Assembly: GCF_015057245.1 (NCBI RefSeq)
Contig: NZ_SVET01000008.1
Coordinates: 62,001-126,000 of the forward strand
Source: Pseudobutyrivibrio ruminis
GTDB lineage: Bacteria; Bacillota; Clostridia; Lachnospirales; Lachnospiraceae
Direction: 5' to 3'
DNA length: 64,000 nt
In this document: positions 52,995-62,224 of the stretch, piece by piece
Layout of the letters: each line of letters starts with the position of its first letter
Position numbering within the stretch: position 1 is the first letter of the stretch
Notes under the pieces: model-generated
Databases searched by the model: none
What the model saw: only the letters and a program-made list of their open reading frames with translations
What the model was told of the DNA's origin: nothing
Translations under genes and position numbers: made by a program

Positions 52995-54854
52995 ATGAGG
53001 ATTGGACCAAAAAGCGCCAAAACAAAGAAAGACGCAATAGGAAAGTTAAGGAAAACGCAATTAATTACTACATTCGCACCGGGAGCAATAGCAGATATGC
53101 CGGATTATTCTGTTATTTTGGCAGCTACTGATTATTGGAATCATTACAGCCCTGTAATACATGAACCTAACCTTGAAAGATTGCTTGGTATAAAAGGTTT
53201 TAAAGAACCATATGCCACCGATTCAGAAAACCCTAAAGGAAATCCAGACGTACCAGCATTCCGGTTTCCGAGAATGCATTTTTGTCCGAAATGTGGAGAC
53301 TTGAAGGATTATAAAATGTTTGGAGATGCAAAGCATAAGAAATGTCAGTGCGGAAGACAGTTGGTTCCTTCACGTTTTGTTTGTTCATGTATCAATGGTC
53401 ATCTGGAAGATTTTCCGTATAAATGGTGGGTTCACTATGGAAACTATTCGGAATGTCCCGCTGGTGATAAGTGGGATCAGATTAGTATTGAGTTCAAAAA
53501 TACAACCGGCGGATTATCAAGTATTGTAATCAAGTGTAAGGCGTGCGGTAAAACCAGAACCATGGAAGGTTGCATGAGTAAGGATGCGTTAAAGGGATAT
53601 AAATGTAAAGGTAAAAGGCCATGGATAGGATTTGATAAACAGTTTGATGATGTGGAAAATTGCATGGCTCCGATGAAGACATTACAGCGAGGGGCATCTA
53701 ATGTTTATTTTAGCGTAACGCAGAGTGCGTTAACGATTCCGCCATATAGTCAAAAGATACAAAGCGATTTAAGCGATAAGTGGGAAGAAGTAAAAGGGCT
53801 GTTTGATAACAAAATGGATGATGAAAATATAAAGATAGTTCTTGGAGCATCTATATTTCGTCAAACAATACTAGAAGGAAGATATTCTGCTGACGATTAC
53901 TTCAAGGCAGCTAAGGAGCGTTATCAGATGGAAAACCCTTCAGAGGAAGTAGAGATTGAAGATAACTATACAGAGAAGAATCTTTATCTAGACGAATATG
54001 AAGCATTATGCGCAGGATATGAGCAAGATGAGGATGACGTGGAACCGGAACAATTTATTGCGGTTGAATCTGAGATTCCTGACATCTTGGATGGATTTGT
54101 AGAATCTGTAATGCTTGTAAAAAGGCTTCGTGAAGTATTAGCTGTCAAAGGATTTAGGCGCATAACCCCAGAAAAACCACACCCAGATGATAACAGAGCT
54201 GTTGGAATGGATGGAAGGGAATATCAACCTGTTTGGAACAAACCACATGATTGGATGCCGGCAATACAGATGCGCGGTGAAGGCTTGTTCCTAAAATTCG
54301 ATGAAGAAAAATTAAGAGAGTGGGAAGACAGGAATTCTGCTAGGTATGATCTAATGAAAGAACGTTTGGGAGACTACAATATTGGCAAAGGCATGATGTC
54401 GCCAAGATATGTAGTTTTGCATACATTTGCTCATCTTCTCATAAGACAGTTAACTTTAGAATGTGGTTATTCAGGAGCTGCGTTGAAGGAAAGAATTTAC
54501 AGTACATTCCCAGACTCAGATAAGCCTATGGCAGGAGTGCTAATCTACACTTCTTCTTCAGATTCAGACGGTAGTCTTGGAGGATTGGTAAGACAAGGTG
54601 AACCAGAATTGTTAGAAACAACAATTAGAAATATGTTACAGGAGGCTTCTTGGTGTTCATCGGATCCTTTATGTAGTGATTCAACGGCTCAAGGATTCAA
54701 CTCTCTGAATTACGCGGCATGTCATGCTTGTACATTATTACCGGAAACCAGCTGTGAGGCTAGAAATTGCTTGCTGGATAGAGTTTCTATAGTTGGAACC
54801 TATGATGATAGAAGTCTTGGATTTTTCGGAGAACTACTTGAGGAGGAAGAATAA
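52995..54854 (+). CDS. drmB: DISARM protein DrmB (DUF1998)
   Basis: The 619-residue protein carries several zinc-binding pairs (C-P-K-C-G-D, C-Q-C-G-R, C-K-A-C-G-K) in the first 200 residues. The DUF1998 region holds L-H-T-F-A-H (His476, His480) and the G-G-L-V-R-Q-G segment, with Cys-rich C-H-A-C...C-E-A-R-N-C near the end. DrmB binds DrmA and blocks or shapes its DNA-binding channel. It is coupled to drmA (2 nt apart) and to the next gene, which starts at its stop. Confidence 0.92.
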   Translation: MRIGPKSAKTKKDAIGKLRKTQLITTFAPGAIADMPDYSVILAATDYWNHYSPVIHEPNLERLLGIKGFKEPYATDSENPKGNPDVPAFRFPRMHFCPKCGDLKDYKMFGDAKHKKCQCGRQLVPSRFVCSCINGHLEDFPYKWWVHYGNYSECPAGDKWDQISIEFKNTTGGLSSIVIKCKACGKTRTMEGCMSKDALKGYKCKGKRPWIGFDKQFDDVENCMAPMKTLQRGASNVYFSVTQSALTIPPYSQKIQSDLSDKWEEVKGLFDNKMDDENIKIVLGASIFRQTILEGRYSADDYFKAAKERYQMENPSEEVEIEDNYTEKNLYLDEYEALCAGYEQDEDDVEPEQFIAVESEIPDILDGFVESVMLVKRLREVLAVKGFRRITPEKPHPDDNRAVGMDGREYQPVWNKPHDWMPAIQMRGEGLFLKFDEEKLREWEDRNSARYDLMKERLGDYNIGKGMMSPRYVVLHTFAHLLIRQLTLECGYSGAALKERIYSTFPDSDKPMAGVLIYTSSSDSDGSLGGLVRQGEPELLETTIRNMLQEASWCSSDPLCSDSTAQGFNSLNYAACHACTLLPETSCEARNCLLDRVSIVGTYDDRSLGFFGELLEEEE

Positions 54855-56582
54855 ATGGCTAGGATGATACCAGCTACAATAAGCCCTGATGTTAAAAGTC
54901 CAGCCGAAAGAATGATTTATAGTTGGCTGAGTGATTTAGAATGGGAAAATTGCATTGTTTTACATTCGTTGGGAATGGCTGAACATGTTGACAAAATATT
55001 TGGTGAAATAGATTTTGTTGTCATCGCTGATGAAGGAGTTTTATGTATAGAAGTCAAGGGCGGTATTGTTAAACGCCAAGGTGGTGATTGGCATTTTATA
55101 AATCGATACGGCAAGGATTCTACAAAGAAGGAAGGTCCTTATCAGCAAGCGCAGGGAAATGAACAATCGTTAAGATTATACTTGGAAAAAAGGCTTAAAA
55201 ATAAACAAGATCCTATTTGTAGATGTGCTTATGCCAATTGCGTTATGACTCCGGATTGTGTGATTGATGCGGATGATAATATAGAAATTATACCTGAAAT
55301 TACTTTTGATAAAAGAAATACAAAAGAAGATTTGCCTAAGTTTTTTGAGAAAGCTTTCAAGTATTGGAAGGATAAGACGATGGAAAAACATCATTTTTCT
55401 GGAAGACACTTGCAGGATGAGGATAAGGAACGTTTAGTAAGTATTCTTCGTGGTGACTTTGCATTTGTTCCAGCAATGTCATTAGCGTTAAAAAGAACGG
55501 ATGAGATGCTGGCTTCTTTAACAGATGAGCAGTACATAATCATGCAGGGATTTCACTCAAAGAGAATGCTGGTTTCCGGTCCTGCAGGTACTGGGAAAAC
55601 GATGCTGGCTATGGATCAGTGCAGAAAACTGAAGGCAGAAGGATATAACGTGTTGTATTTATGCTACAACAAATTAATTGCAAATTATGTAAGAAAGAAT
55701 TTTGAACTAGAGAAGCAGGATATAGATGTTTCTACTTTACATAGTTTTCTTATGAAGAAAACTGGTGAAACTGAAATCGAAGATGCCAATTTCTTTACAG
55801 AGATCTTGCCTAATAAATTTATAGATGGAATTGATGCGTATATGCCAGATAATGAGAAGTATGATGTTCTGGTTGTCGATGAAGGACAAGATTTAATGAA
55901 TACAGTTTCTGTCTTGTGTCTAGAAGGAATGGTAAAAGGCGGTTTGAGCAAAGGAAGATGGACTATATATTATGATAAAAATCAGAATATCTTTGGAAAA
56001 TACGAAGAACTTCAGGATATTTATGATGAATTAGAAGATTATGGTGCCTCATGCTATGAGCTTTCTGTAAACTGCAGAAACACCAAGCAGATTGCAACCG
56101 GAAACTGGTATGCAACAAATATCACACAGGCTTCAATAATGAAGGCTGATGGTGAAGTGGTTGGTTATCACAAATATGATAGTAAGACTGCTGAAAAAAC
56201 TGATGTTCTGAAACTTATTAGACGACTTCTTTCGGAAGGAATTAGTAGAAACGATATCGTTATTTTATCTCCATATAGAATGGATAACGAAAATAGCTGT
56301 CTTTATAATGCATCCATTCCATCTGATATTGGTGAGATAAGATTAAATGAATTTAATAAGCTGGATAGCGATGAGTTTATAAGATTTTACACAGTAAAGG
56401 CGTTCAAAGGCCTTGAAGCGAGAGTGATATTGTATATCGATATTGAAGGTTTTGAGGAAGATGATGAAAGATTATTAAACTATGTAGCTATGTCTAGGGC
56501 AAGAACTCTTCTTGAAGTATTCTATAGGGCGGATTTAGAAGAAGAACGCCAGAAGATGATGCTGAATAGCTATAATCTTTAA
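54855..56582 (+). CDS. NERD-nuclease/UvrD-like helicase fusion
   Basis: The 575-residue protein has an N-terminal NERD domain (about 10-130) with G-E-I-D-F (Glu51, Asp53) and I-E-V-K-G (Glu66, Lys68), the residues expected of a PD-(D/E)xK-type nuclease. A SF1 helicase follows, with Walker A G-P-A-G-T-G-K-T (242-249), D-E-G-Q-D and motif VI-like M-S-R-A-R. It begins at the DrmB stop codon. In known DISARM loci this position often holds DrmC (phospholipase-D fold), so this protein may be a substitute effector. That swap is inferred from position. Confidence 0.85.
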   Translation: MARMIPATISPDVKSPAERMIYSWLSDLEWENCIVLHSLGMAEHVDKIFGEIDFVVIADEGVLCIEVKGGIVKRQGGDWHFINRYGKDSTKKEGPYQQAQGNEQSLRLYLEKRLKNKQDPICRCAYANCVMTPDCVIDADDNIEIIPEITFDKRNTKEDLPKFFEKAFKYWKDKTMEKHHFSGRHLQDEDKERLVSILRGDFAFVPAMSLALKRTDEMLASLTDEQYIIMQGFHSKRMLVSGPAGTGKTMLAMDQCRKLKAEGYNVLYLCYNKLIANYVRKNFELEKQDIDVSTLHSFLMKKTGETEIEDANFFTEILPNKFIDGIDAYMPDNEKYDVLVVDEGQDLMNTVSVLCLEGMVKGGLSKGRWTIYYDKNQNIFGKYEELQDIYDELEDYGASCYELSVNCRNTKQIATGNWYATNITQASIMKADGEVVGYHKYDSKTAEKTDVLKLIRRLLSEGISRNDIVILSPYRMDNENSCLYNASIPSDIGEIRLNEFNKLDSDEFIRFYTVKAFKGLEARVILYIDIEGFEEDDERLLNYVAMSRARTLLEVFYRADLEEERQKMMLNSYNL

Positions 56583-56650
56583 AGATTGAGCATATGTTCT
56601 GAGATTAAGTGCGTTAAAAAGATTATTTGAAGAGATAGAGGTACATACGT

Positions 56651-57451
56651 ATGAAGGTAAAAGTTGTATTACCATTTTTAAAAGAGAATGAATCAGATTT
56701 TAAAGTTCATTGTGGAAGAGGATCTACTGATACATTTTTACCTCTGCGTTTGTTTCTTCAGGATCAGTCAAAGTTTAAAATATGGCAAGAGGAACAGACA
56801 CAAAAGAATTTTCAAAGAAAATATATTTTATCGCTGATCTATTGGCATAAGGATGAATGGATTTTTGCGGGTATATACGAGAGTATTTCTGTAAAAGAAA
56901 CACCAAATGGTCCGTCAAAATATAGATATGAAACAAAACTCTTAGATGTTGGAACAGACCTGATTGGTAAGATGATAATTGGGTTTAAGAAAGATTTTAG
57001 AGCGTCATATCTTTGCCTGGAAAACTATATTGATGACTTGGAAGTACTTGAAATAACAAGAGATATATGCAAGACGGAATTCCCAGGTTACGACAAAGTT
57101 AATGTTTCTTGGGAAGAATTATCTGGATTAATTGATACAGATGCTTGGAAAACGGCACTCGCAAACCAAAAAGGTGTGTATTTGATTACTGATTCTTCTA
57201 ATGGAAAAAAGTATGTTGGATCAGCTACCGGAGAAAACATGCTTTGGGGAAGATGGAAAGAGTACGTAGCAAATGGTAATGGTGGAAATATAGAGTTGAA
57301 AAATCTGGATTTCAGCTATATCCAAAAGAATTTCAGATATAGCATATTGGAGATATACAAAAGTACAACGGATGATGATTCTATTTTACAGAGAGAATCA
57401 TGGTGGAAAGAAGTTTTAATGACTAGGGAATATGGATATAACAAGAATTAA
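56651..57451 (+). CDS. GIY-YIG endonuclease-domain protein
   Basis: The 266-residue protein has a unique N-terminal half (1-165) and a C-terminal GIY-YIG fold. G-V-Y (175-177) and Y-V-G (188-190) are the two signature strands, followed by L-W-G-R-W (Arg), Q-R-E-S-W-W (Glu) and a final G-Y-N-K-N (Asn). All key positions appear to be present, so a DNA-cutting role is plausible. It lies 68 nt after the NERD-helicase. AGAGG precedes the ATG. Confidence 0.8.
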   Translation: MKVKVVLPFLKENESDFKVHCGRGSTDTFLPLRLFLQDQSKFKIWQEEQTQKNFQRKYILSLIYWHKDEWIFAGIYESISVKETPNGPSKYRYETKLLDVGTDLIGKMIIGFKKDFRASYLCLENYIDDLEVLEITRDICKTEFPGYDKVNVSWEELSGLIDTDAWKTALANQKGVYLITDSSNGKKYVGSATGENMLWGRWKEYVANGNGGNIELKNLDFSYIQKNFRYSILEIYKSTTDDDSILQRESWWKEVLMTREYGYNKN

Positions 57452-57468
57452 GTATTAGGGGGCACAGT

Positions 57469-58005
57469 ATGACGTGGGAAGAATACTACGATAAATTCTA
57501 TGACTGGGCTGAAAGTACGCAAGTAAATAAGCTTTCATCTGTAGATTCTTTGGGCGCAGCTGAAGAAGTTGCAGAGGTTATGCTGGAGTTTGCTTTTAAC
57601 CGGGAAGATATTGTAAATCGGATTGCAAGAAAAGCAATAGAACAGAAGCTTGTATTTTCAGCAGAGAATATAGGTGATCTCACAAATTGCATGGATGTTA
57701 ATTTGCAGAACCAGTTAGCATTGCAATCTGTTCAAGCGTTTTCAAAAGACGATTTGGTTATGCTAGAAGGTCTATTAGATGACGATGTTCTAGTTCAATT
57801 ATATAAGGTAAAGGGACTACCACTTCCGGAAGTTTTTGTAGAAGATGAAACGCCGCAGATTCATGAAAAGAAAAGCAAGAAGGTTGAAAAGGGGCCAAGT
57901 AGATTCTTTGAGAAAGTTGCTATGGCATTTGCTATAGGAGAAGGCATTCGACTTGGTATCAAAGACGCAAAAGACGGCAAGAAGGATGATTGGTTCAAGT
58001 TGTAA
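57469..58005 (+). CDS. Unknown helical protein
   Basis: The 178-residue protein is mostly helical, with acidic N-terminal helices (about 1-115), a Lys-rich linker (about 129-143) and a final helix with A-M-A-F-A-I-G-E-G-I-R-L-G. I do not recognise it. Position and co-transcription suggest an accessory of the GIY-YIG protein or of the macro-domain unit. GGGGGCAC provides a fair RBS. Confidence 0.55.
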   Translation: MTWEEYYDKFYDWAESTQVNKLSSVDSLGAAEEVAEVMLEFAFNREDIVNRIARKAIEQKLVFSAENIGDLTNCMDVNLQNQLALQSVQAFSKDDLVMLEGLLDDDVLVQLYKVKGLPLPEVFVEDETPQIHEKKSKKVEKGPSRFFEKVAMAFAIGEGIRLGIKDAKDGKKDDWFKL

Positions 58006-58017
58006 GGAGTCATGTGT

Positions 58018-58296
58018 ATGAAAATAATCTATTGGTTTTTAATGGTTCTTCCGGGAATAGCTTTTTTCTTAGATGATTTTGGTACAGCGACAGTTCCACT
58101 GAGAATTTTTGGCGTATGCCTGATACTGATTGTTATTTATGACATTTGGAAAAACAAGGATATCTCGCAGTATATTTGTAAGACCATATATTTTCCTTTG
58201 TTTTTGATAATATGGGTTGCAAAGATTAATAAAGAACGAAAAGCAAAGAAGAGAGCACAAAGGCTGAAATATTACAGACCTTGGTATATCTTGTAG
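58018..58296 (+). CDS. Small membrane protein
   Basis: The 92-residue protein has about three hydrophobic segments (roughly 3-18, 24-42 and 56-72) and a strongly basic tail (K-E-R-K-A-K-K-R-A-Q-R). The second ATG (58018) was chosen because AAGGAG (58004-58009) lies 8 nt upstream; the ATG at 58012 is too close. It is the only clearly membrane-bound product of the cargo. A membrane effector or anchor is possible. Confidence 0.55.
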   Translation: MKIIYWFLMVLPGIAFFLDDFGTATVPLRIFGVCLILIVIYDIWKNKDISQYICKTIYFPLFLIIWVAKINKERKAKKRAQRLKYYRPWYIL

Positions 58297-58321
58297 GTGT
58301 TGTTATTGTATAGGGGTATTT

Positions 58322-59266
58322 ATGAGTTCTATCGAGATTAAGAAGATTGGGATAACAAAACTTGATACGGAAGCTATTGTAAATGCAGCTAATGAAGGGC
58401 TGTGGGAAGGTGGTGGAGTATGTGGAGCAATCTTCCGAGAAGCAGGATCAGCAGAATTGACAAAGGCATGCAATGCTATTGGTGGATGTAAGACGGGAAA
58501 TGCGGTGATTACTTCTGGATTTAATCTTCCAGCAAAGTATGTGATTCATGCTGTTGGACCTCGGTGGACAGATGGCGAACACAATGAGCCAAAGCTTTTA
58601 TATAGTGCTTATAAGCAATCATTGCTCTTAGCGAAGGAAAAAGGATTACATTCTATTGGTTTTCCTCTTATATCTGCAGGCATTTTTGGTTATCCTTTGG
58701 ATGGCGCATGGAGGAAAGCTATTCAAGCTTGCAACGATTTTATCTGTAATAATTCTGACTATGATATTACTATCATCTTCGCTGTTTTAGATGAAAAGAT
58801 TCTTGCGGCTGGAGAGAAAACTCTTAAAGCTATTGTAGGAGATGAGAAGGTTGAAAATACTGTAATTCAGTGGTGCAAAAAATATGAGGTTCTTTTTCAT
58901 GCGATACATGAGGATGATGAGTTAAAGGAGTTTTTTGAAAGATATAATGTATATCAGCCACCTCAGGGACATCATGGGCTGTATCAAATTTTACATGTTT
59001 GCATGAAAGAGGCCTATGACAGCAATGTGGTAATTACCGATTATGGTAAGGTGGTTGAAGGTGGAAAGTTTTCTGATAGAGATTTAGCCAATCCTTCAAA
59101 GGAATGGTTGACTAATCTTACGGAAAAACAAATCTTAGCTGTTATTGCATGGCACTTTAGAAGAGATCATTTTTGCGAGGGCAGTTGGATTTGTGAATCT
59201 GTTGCGGATGGCCACATGGCGTTGTTGGTTGATACGTTGTTAGAAAAATGTGAGAAACAAGACTGA
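58322..59266 (+). CDS. Macro-domain protein with DUF6508-like C-terminus
   Basis: The 314-residue protein starts with a macro domain (about 1-175) of the ADP-ribose-binding/hydrolysing type. It carries A-I-V-N-A-A-N-E, G-G-G-V-C-G-A-I and a G-I-F-G-Y-P phosphate loop. The C-terminal part (about 190-310) has I-L-A-V-I-A-W-H-F-R-R-D-H-F-C-E-G-S, resembling DUF6508. Macro domains read or remove ADP-ribose marks or process NAD-derived signals. In a defence operon this suggests signalling or self-protection. Confidence 0.78.
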   Translation: MSSIEIKKIGITKLDTEAIVNAANEGLWEGGGVCGAIFREAGSAELTKACNAIGGCKTGNAVITSGFNLPAKYVIHAVGPRWTDGEHNEPKLLYSAYKQSLLLAKEKGLHSIGFPLISAGIFGYPLDGAWRKAIQACNDFICNNSDYDITIIFAVLDEKILAAGEKTLKAIVGDEKVENTVIQWCKKYEVLFHAIHEDDELKEFFERYNVYQPPQGHHGLYQILHVCMKEAYDSNVVITDYGKVVEGGKFSDRDLANPSKEWLTNLTEKQILAVIAWHFRRDHFCEGSWICESVADGHMALLVDTLLEKCEKQD

Positions 59267-59287
59267 ACGCAAAGGTGGATTGGCGGA

Positions 59288-60757
59288 ATGTATTATCAAT
59301 ATGATAGTCAGTATAAAAATGTGATTATAAGAACTGCCCAAGGAAGATTTCCTGAAATCCTCCACAAAGGCGATAAACAATGGAGTATTCTGGCACCGAA
59401 GCCAAATGATCCTGATGATATGTATACCAGAGCTATTTATTTAGGCGGAGGTTGCTGGGAAAGGCTTGATGATATTGATGAGGATATGGCTGAAAATATC
59501 TTGAAGGAATGGGGATATGATGCCAATCCGCCAGAAGCGGATGGTGTTTTAATACCTGAAAAAAATGCCAATATTGACGGTGTAGATAGATTTCCAGAAG
59601 GGTACTTATTCAAAGGGAAACTGAAGAAGATCCGCATCGATTCTAACTGTATTTGCTATGGCCCATGCCCGATGCCAGAGGATGAGACGGAACAGCATCT
59701 TACTATTACTTTGGAGGGTGGTGTTTGGCTTACAAGATTATCTTTTGCTAATGGGCAGATAGAAAAGACAAACTTTAAGATAGACGTTGGAGTTGTCAAT
59801 AATCTGTTTGATGTGATAGAAAATCGTTTTTCGCAGGAACATGAGCTTTATTGCGTGACTGATGTGGGCTCCTGGGAAATGATTTTAACAGATGAAGAAG
59901 GTAAGGAGTTTCAATACAACGGGCCTTTGATTGAAAATGCCGGAGACAGAGTTGAAGGGCTTTCTGATATGGTGAGAGAAGCTACTGGCAGAGATGATTT
60001 ATTTGTATTTGATGGATGCCCTGAAAAGATTGACTACTTGAAACTTGAGTACAACCGTGAGACCAAGATAAAGCCCAAACATTTACCGGAAGATGCAGAG
60101 TATGAATTTGTGACCTGGAATTATGCTGAAGTTTTGACAATAGACAGGGCTACGGAGACGCTGACAAATCATATTCAATTTGCTGAGCAGTGTTCTGTTA
60201 CAAATACTTATCATGTAGAGGAAGGTATCAGCAGCCTTCTGGATGAATTATGGCCAGAGATGTTTGATGATGTTACAGGCAATCCGCCTGATGCAATTGA
60301 TGATCCAATGAATCAATGCAACTATAGGATAACTATTCGCACACAGCATGGAACCGAAAAGACTATAGAGGGTTCTTTTGATAAACTTGGACTGCCTGAC
60401 GAGTATCCGGAGTTTATAGAAAAGATTTATGATTTTATGGCTTTCTATGGAATTGGTGAGCTTTTTAACGAAGCGTCTTATGGTAAGGCAAAACGCACAT
60501 CATCAGATTATATATTCTGTGATGTAGAGTTTGAGCCGGGAGGTAAGACCTACTGCTATTTGGCAGATGATGATTCTTACGAAGTTGGGGATACGGTTCT
60601 TGTTCCTGCGGGACATGATAACCATGAAGCATTGGTAAGGATTGTAGATAAAAACTATTATTCTTCTGAAGAAGCGCCATTTCCTGTGGAGAAGGCGAAA
60701 CATATTATTAAGCGTATTGATGAAGATGAGATAGAAGATTATCTAGATTTAAAATGA
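59288..60757 (+). CDS. Unknown beta-rich protein
   Basis: The 489-residue acidic protein is rich in strands and aromatic residues. Its last 70 residues (Y-L-A-D-D-D-S-Y-E-V-G-D-T-V-L-V-P-A-G) resemble small beta-barrel domains often seen next to macro domains. The rest is unrecognised. It lies 21 nt after the macro-domain gene and 23 nt before the KAP NTPase, so the three likely act together. No catalytic motif is visible. Confidence 0.6.
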   Translation: MYYQYDSQYKNVIIRTAQGRFPEILHKGDKQWSILAPKPNDPDDMYTRAIYLGGGCWERLDDIDEDMAENILKEWGYDANPPEADGVLIPEKNANIDGVDRFPEGYLFKGKLKKIRIDSNCICYGPCPMPEDETEQHLTITLEGGVWLTRLSFANGQIEKTNFKIDVGVVNNLFDVIENRFSQEHELYCVTDVGSWEMILTDEEGKEFQYNGPLIENAGDRVEGLSDMVREATGRDDLFVFDGCPEKIDYLKLEYNRETKIKPKHLPEDAEYEFVTWNYAEVLTIDRATETLTNHIQFAEQCSVTNTYHVEEGISSLLDELWPEMFDDVTGNPPDAIDDPMNQCNYRITIRTQHGTEKTIEGSFDKLGLPDEYPEFIEKIYDFMAFYGIGELFNEASYGKAKRTSSDYIFCDVEFEPGGKTYCYLADDDSYEVGDTVLVPAGHDNHEALVRIVDKNYYSSEEAPFPVEKAKHIIKRIDEDEIEDYLDLK

Positions 60758-60780
60758 TATTAAGGTTGGAGGGTTAACTT

Positions 60781-62157
60781 TTGGAATCATATGAATTAAA
60801 AGATACAGACGATAATATCTTGGATACATTACTTCATGATTCTATATCAAGAAATCAGTCTCTTTATAGATTTCTTGATATGTTAAATACTATCGATGGT
60901 AGTGTGTCGCTTGCAGTAAACGGTAGGTGGGGAACCGGCAAAACTTTTTTTGTTAAGCAGGCTAAGTTATTGCTTGAAGCGGAGAATCCTTTTTTTGAAA
61001 ATAGACCATACTACAGTGAGGTTAAAAATAGCCAATCTTGGAAAAAACATAAGGCTGAAATTGGTCAGGAGTTTGCTCCTGTGCTGCCGGTTTATTATGA
61101 TGCTTGGCTGAATGACAATGCTACAGATCCGATATTATCAATTGTTTATGAGATTATTAATCAGCTTGATTTAAAGGATGAGATAAAAGGCAAGCCTGAG
61201 TTTAAGGAGATTATTAAGGGCGTTGCAATTCCTTTTGTCGAGAAAAAGACCGGCGTTAATATTGAAAAGTTTTTAGATTCTCTTGAAAGCAAAGATTATT
61301 TAGAAGAAATCTCCACGCAGCAGCATGTTCATGAACGGGTTGAAGAATTCATAACAAATGTTATAAAGGAACGTGGAAATCGCTTGGTTATTTTTATTGA
61401 TGAATTAGATCGTTGTCGCCCAGATTATGCTGTTAATCTATTGGAACGTATAAAGCACTATTTCAGCAATGAAAATGTTACATATGTTTTTTCCGTAAAT
61501 ATAGACGAGCTACAGCATACAATAAAGCGGTTCTATGGTGATGGATTTAGCTCTACTGAATACTTGGATCGTTTTTTTGACTTAACGATAGATATTCCGA
61601 TGATAGATGTAGATAAGTATTTTAACTCTATTTGTTTTGCATCCAATGATTTAGCGTCATCTGTTTGTAAAATTGTGGTATCAAAGCTTGATTTTAGTAT
61701 GAGGCAGGCTGAGAGATTTGCAAAAATCATAAAAATTGCAATTTATAATAATAGATTTTATAAAAATAATCCGGTTTGGTCAGAGGATAGAGCAAAGTTT
61801 TTTATGATGGCTAATGTTGCGCCTTTGATTATTGGATTAAGAATGGCAGACATTAAGAAATATAGAAAGTTTATTGATGGTAAAGAAGCATCATTTATGC
61901 TTGAAGTATACGAAGGTGATAATAAAGATTTAGTAGATCATTTTATGCTGAAACAAAATGAAGTCTTTAAAACTGGTAATAATGCCGCAAATGAAGTGGA
62001 TTTTAACCAGCGATTAACAGAAATATATGAAGCGATTTTTGATTACGATAAATCCAATTCATATCAGAAGGAAATTGGATTAATGACTTTTGACAAGAAC
62101 AGTAAGGCATGGTTATTGAATGTAATCAATTTGTTTTCATTGCAGATTGAGTTTTAA
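60781..62157 (+). CDS. KAP-family P-loop NTPase
   Basis: The 458-residue protein has Walker A G-R-W-G-T-G-K-T (48-55) and the KAP signature F-I-D-E-L-D-R-C-R-P (Asp207-Glu208), followed by V-F-S-V-N-I-D-E-L-Q and the E-Y-L-D-R-F-F-D segment. Unlike many KAP proteins it shows no inserted membrane spans. KAP NTPases occur in phage-defence settings. The start is TTG at 60781 with TGGAGGG upstream. It ends the cargo run, followed by a terminator shared with the convergent HTH gene. Confidence 0.85.
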   Translation: MESYELKDTDDNILDTLLHDSISRNQSLYRFLDMLNTIDGSVSLAVNGRWGTGKTFFVKQAKLLLEAENPFFENRPYYSEVKNSQSWKKHKAEIGQEFAPVLPVYYDAWLNDNATDPILSIVYEIINQLDLKDEIKGKPEFKEIIKGVAIPFVEKKTGVNIEKFLDSLESKDYLEEISTQQHVHERVEEFITNVIKERGNRLVIFIDELDRCRPDYAVNLLERIKHYFSNENVTYVFSVNIDELQHTIKRFYGDGFSSTEYLDRFFDLTIDIPMIDVDKYFNSICFASNDLASSVCKIVVSKLDFSMRQAERFAKIIKIAIYNNRFYKNNPVWSEDRAKFFMMANVAPLIIGLRMADIKKYRKFIDGKEASFMLEVYEGDNKDLVDHFMLKQNEVFKTGNNAANEVDFNQRLTEIYEAIFDYDKSNSYQKEIGLMTFDKNSKAWLLNVINLFSLQIEF

Positions 62158-62178
62158 TTCATATACAAAGAATTTTAA

Positions 62179-62211
62179 AAGAACAGCTAACCATAACGGT
62201 GAGCTGTTCTT
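62179..62211. terminator. Bidirectional terminator
   Basis: AAGAACAGCT (62179-62188) pairs with AGCTGTTCTT (62202-62211) between the convergent KAP and HTH genes. The A/T ends allow it to work on both strands. Confidence 0.75.
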
Positions 62212-62224
62212 CGTATATACGGTA

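Larger units (their letters stand above)
38978..62157 (+). other. DISARM/McrBC-like defence operon
   Basis: Fourteen genes in one direction are separated by no more than about 70 nt. They run regulator, C5 methylase, McrB-like, McrC-like, UvrD-type giant, DrmA, DrmB, NERD-helicase, GIY-YIG, two small unknowns, macro-domain, unknown and KAP NTPase. DrmA, DrmB and a C5 methylase are DISARM markers. A DrmC-type phospholipase-D gene and DrmD/DrmE were not found. The right half (57469-62157) may be a separate unit sharing the transcript. Confidence 0.7.
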
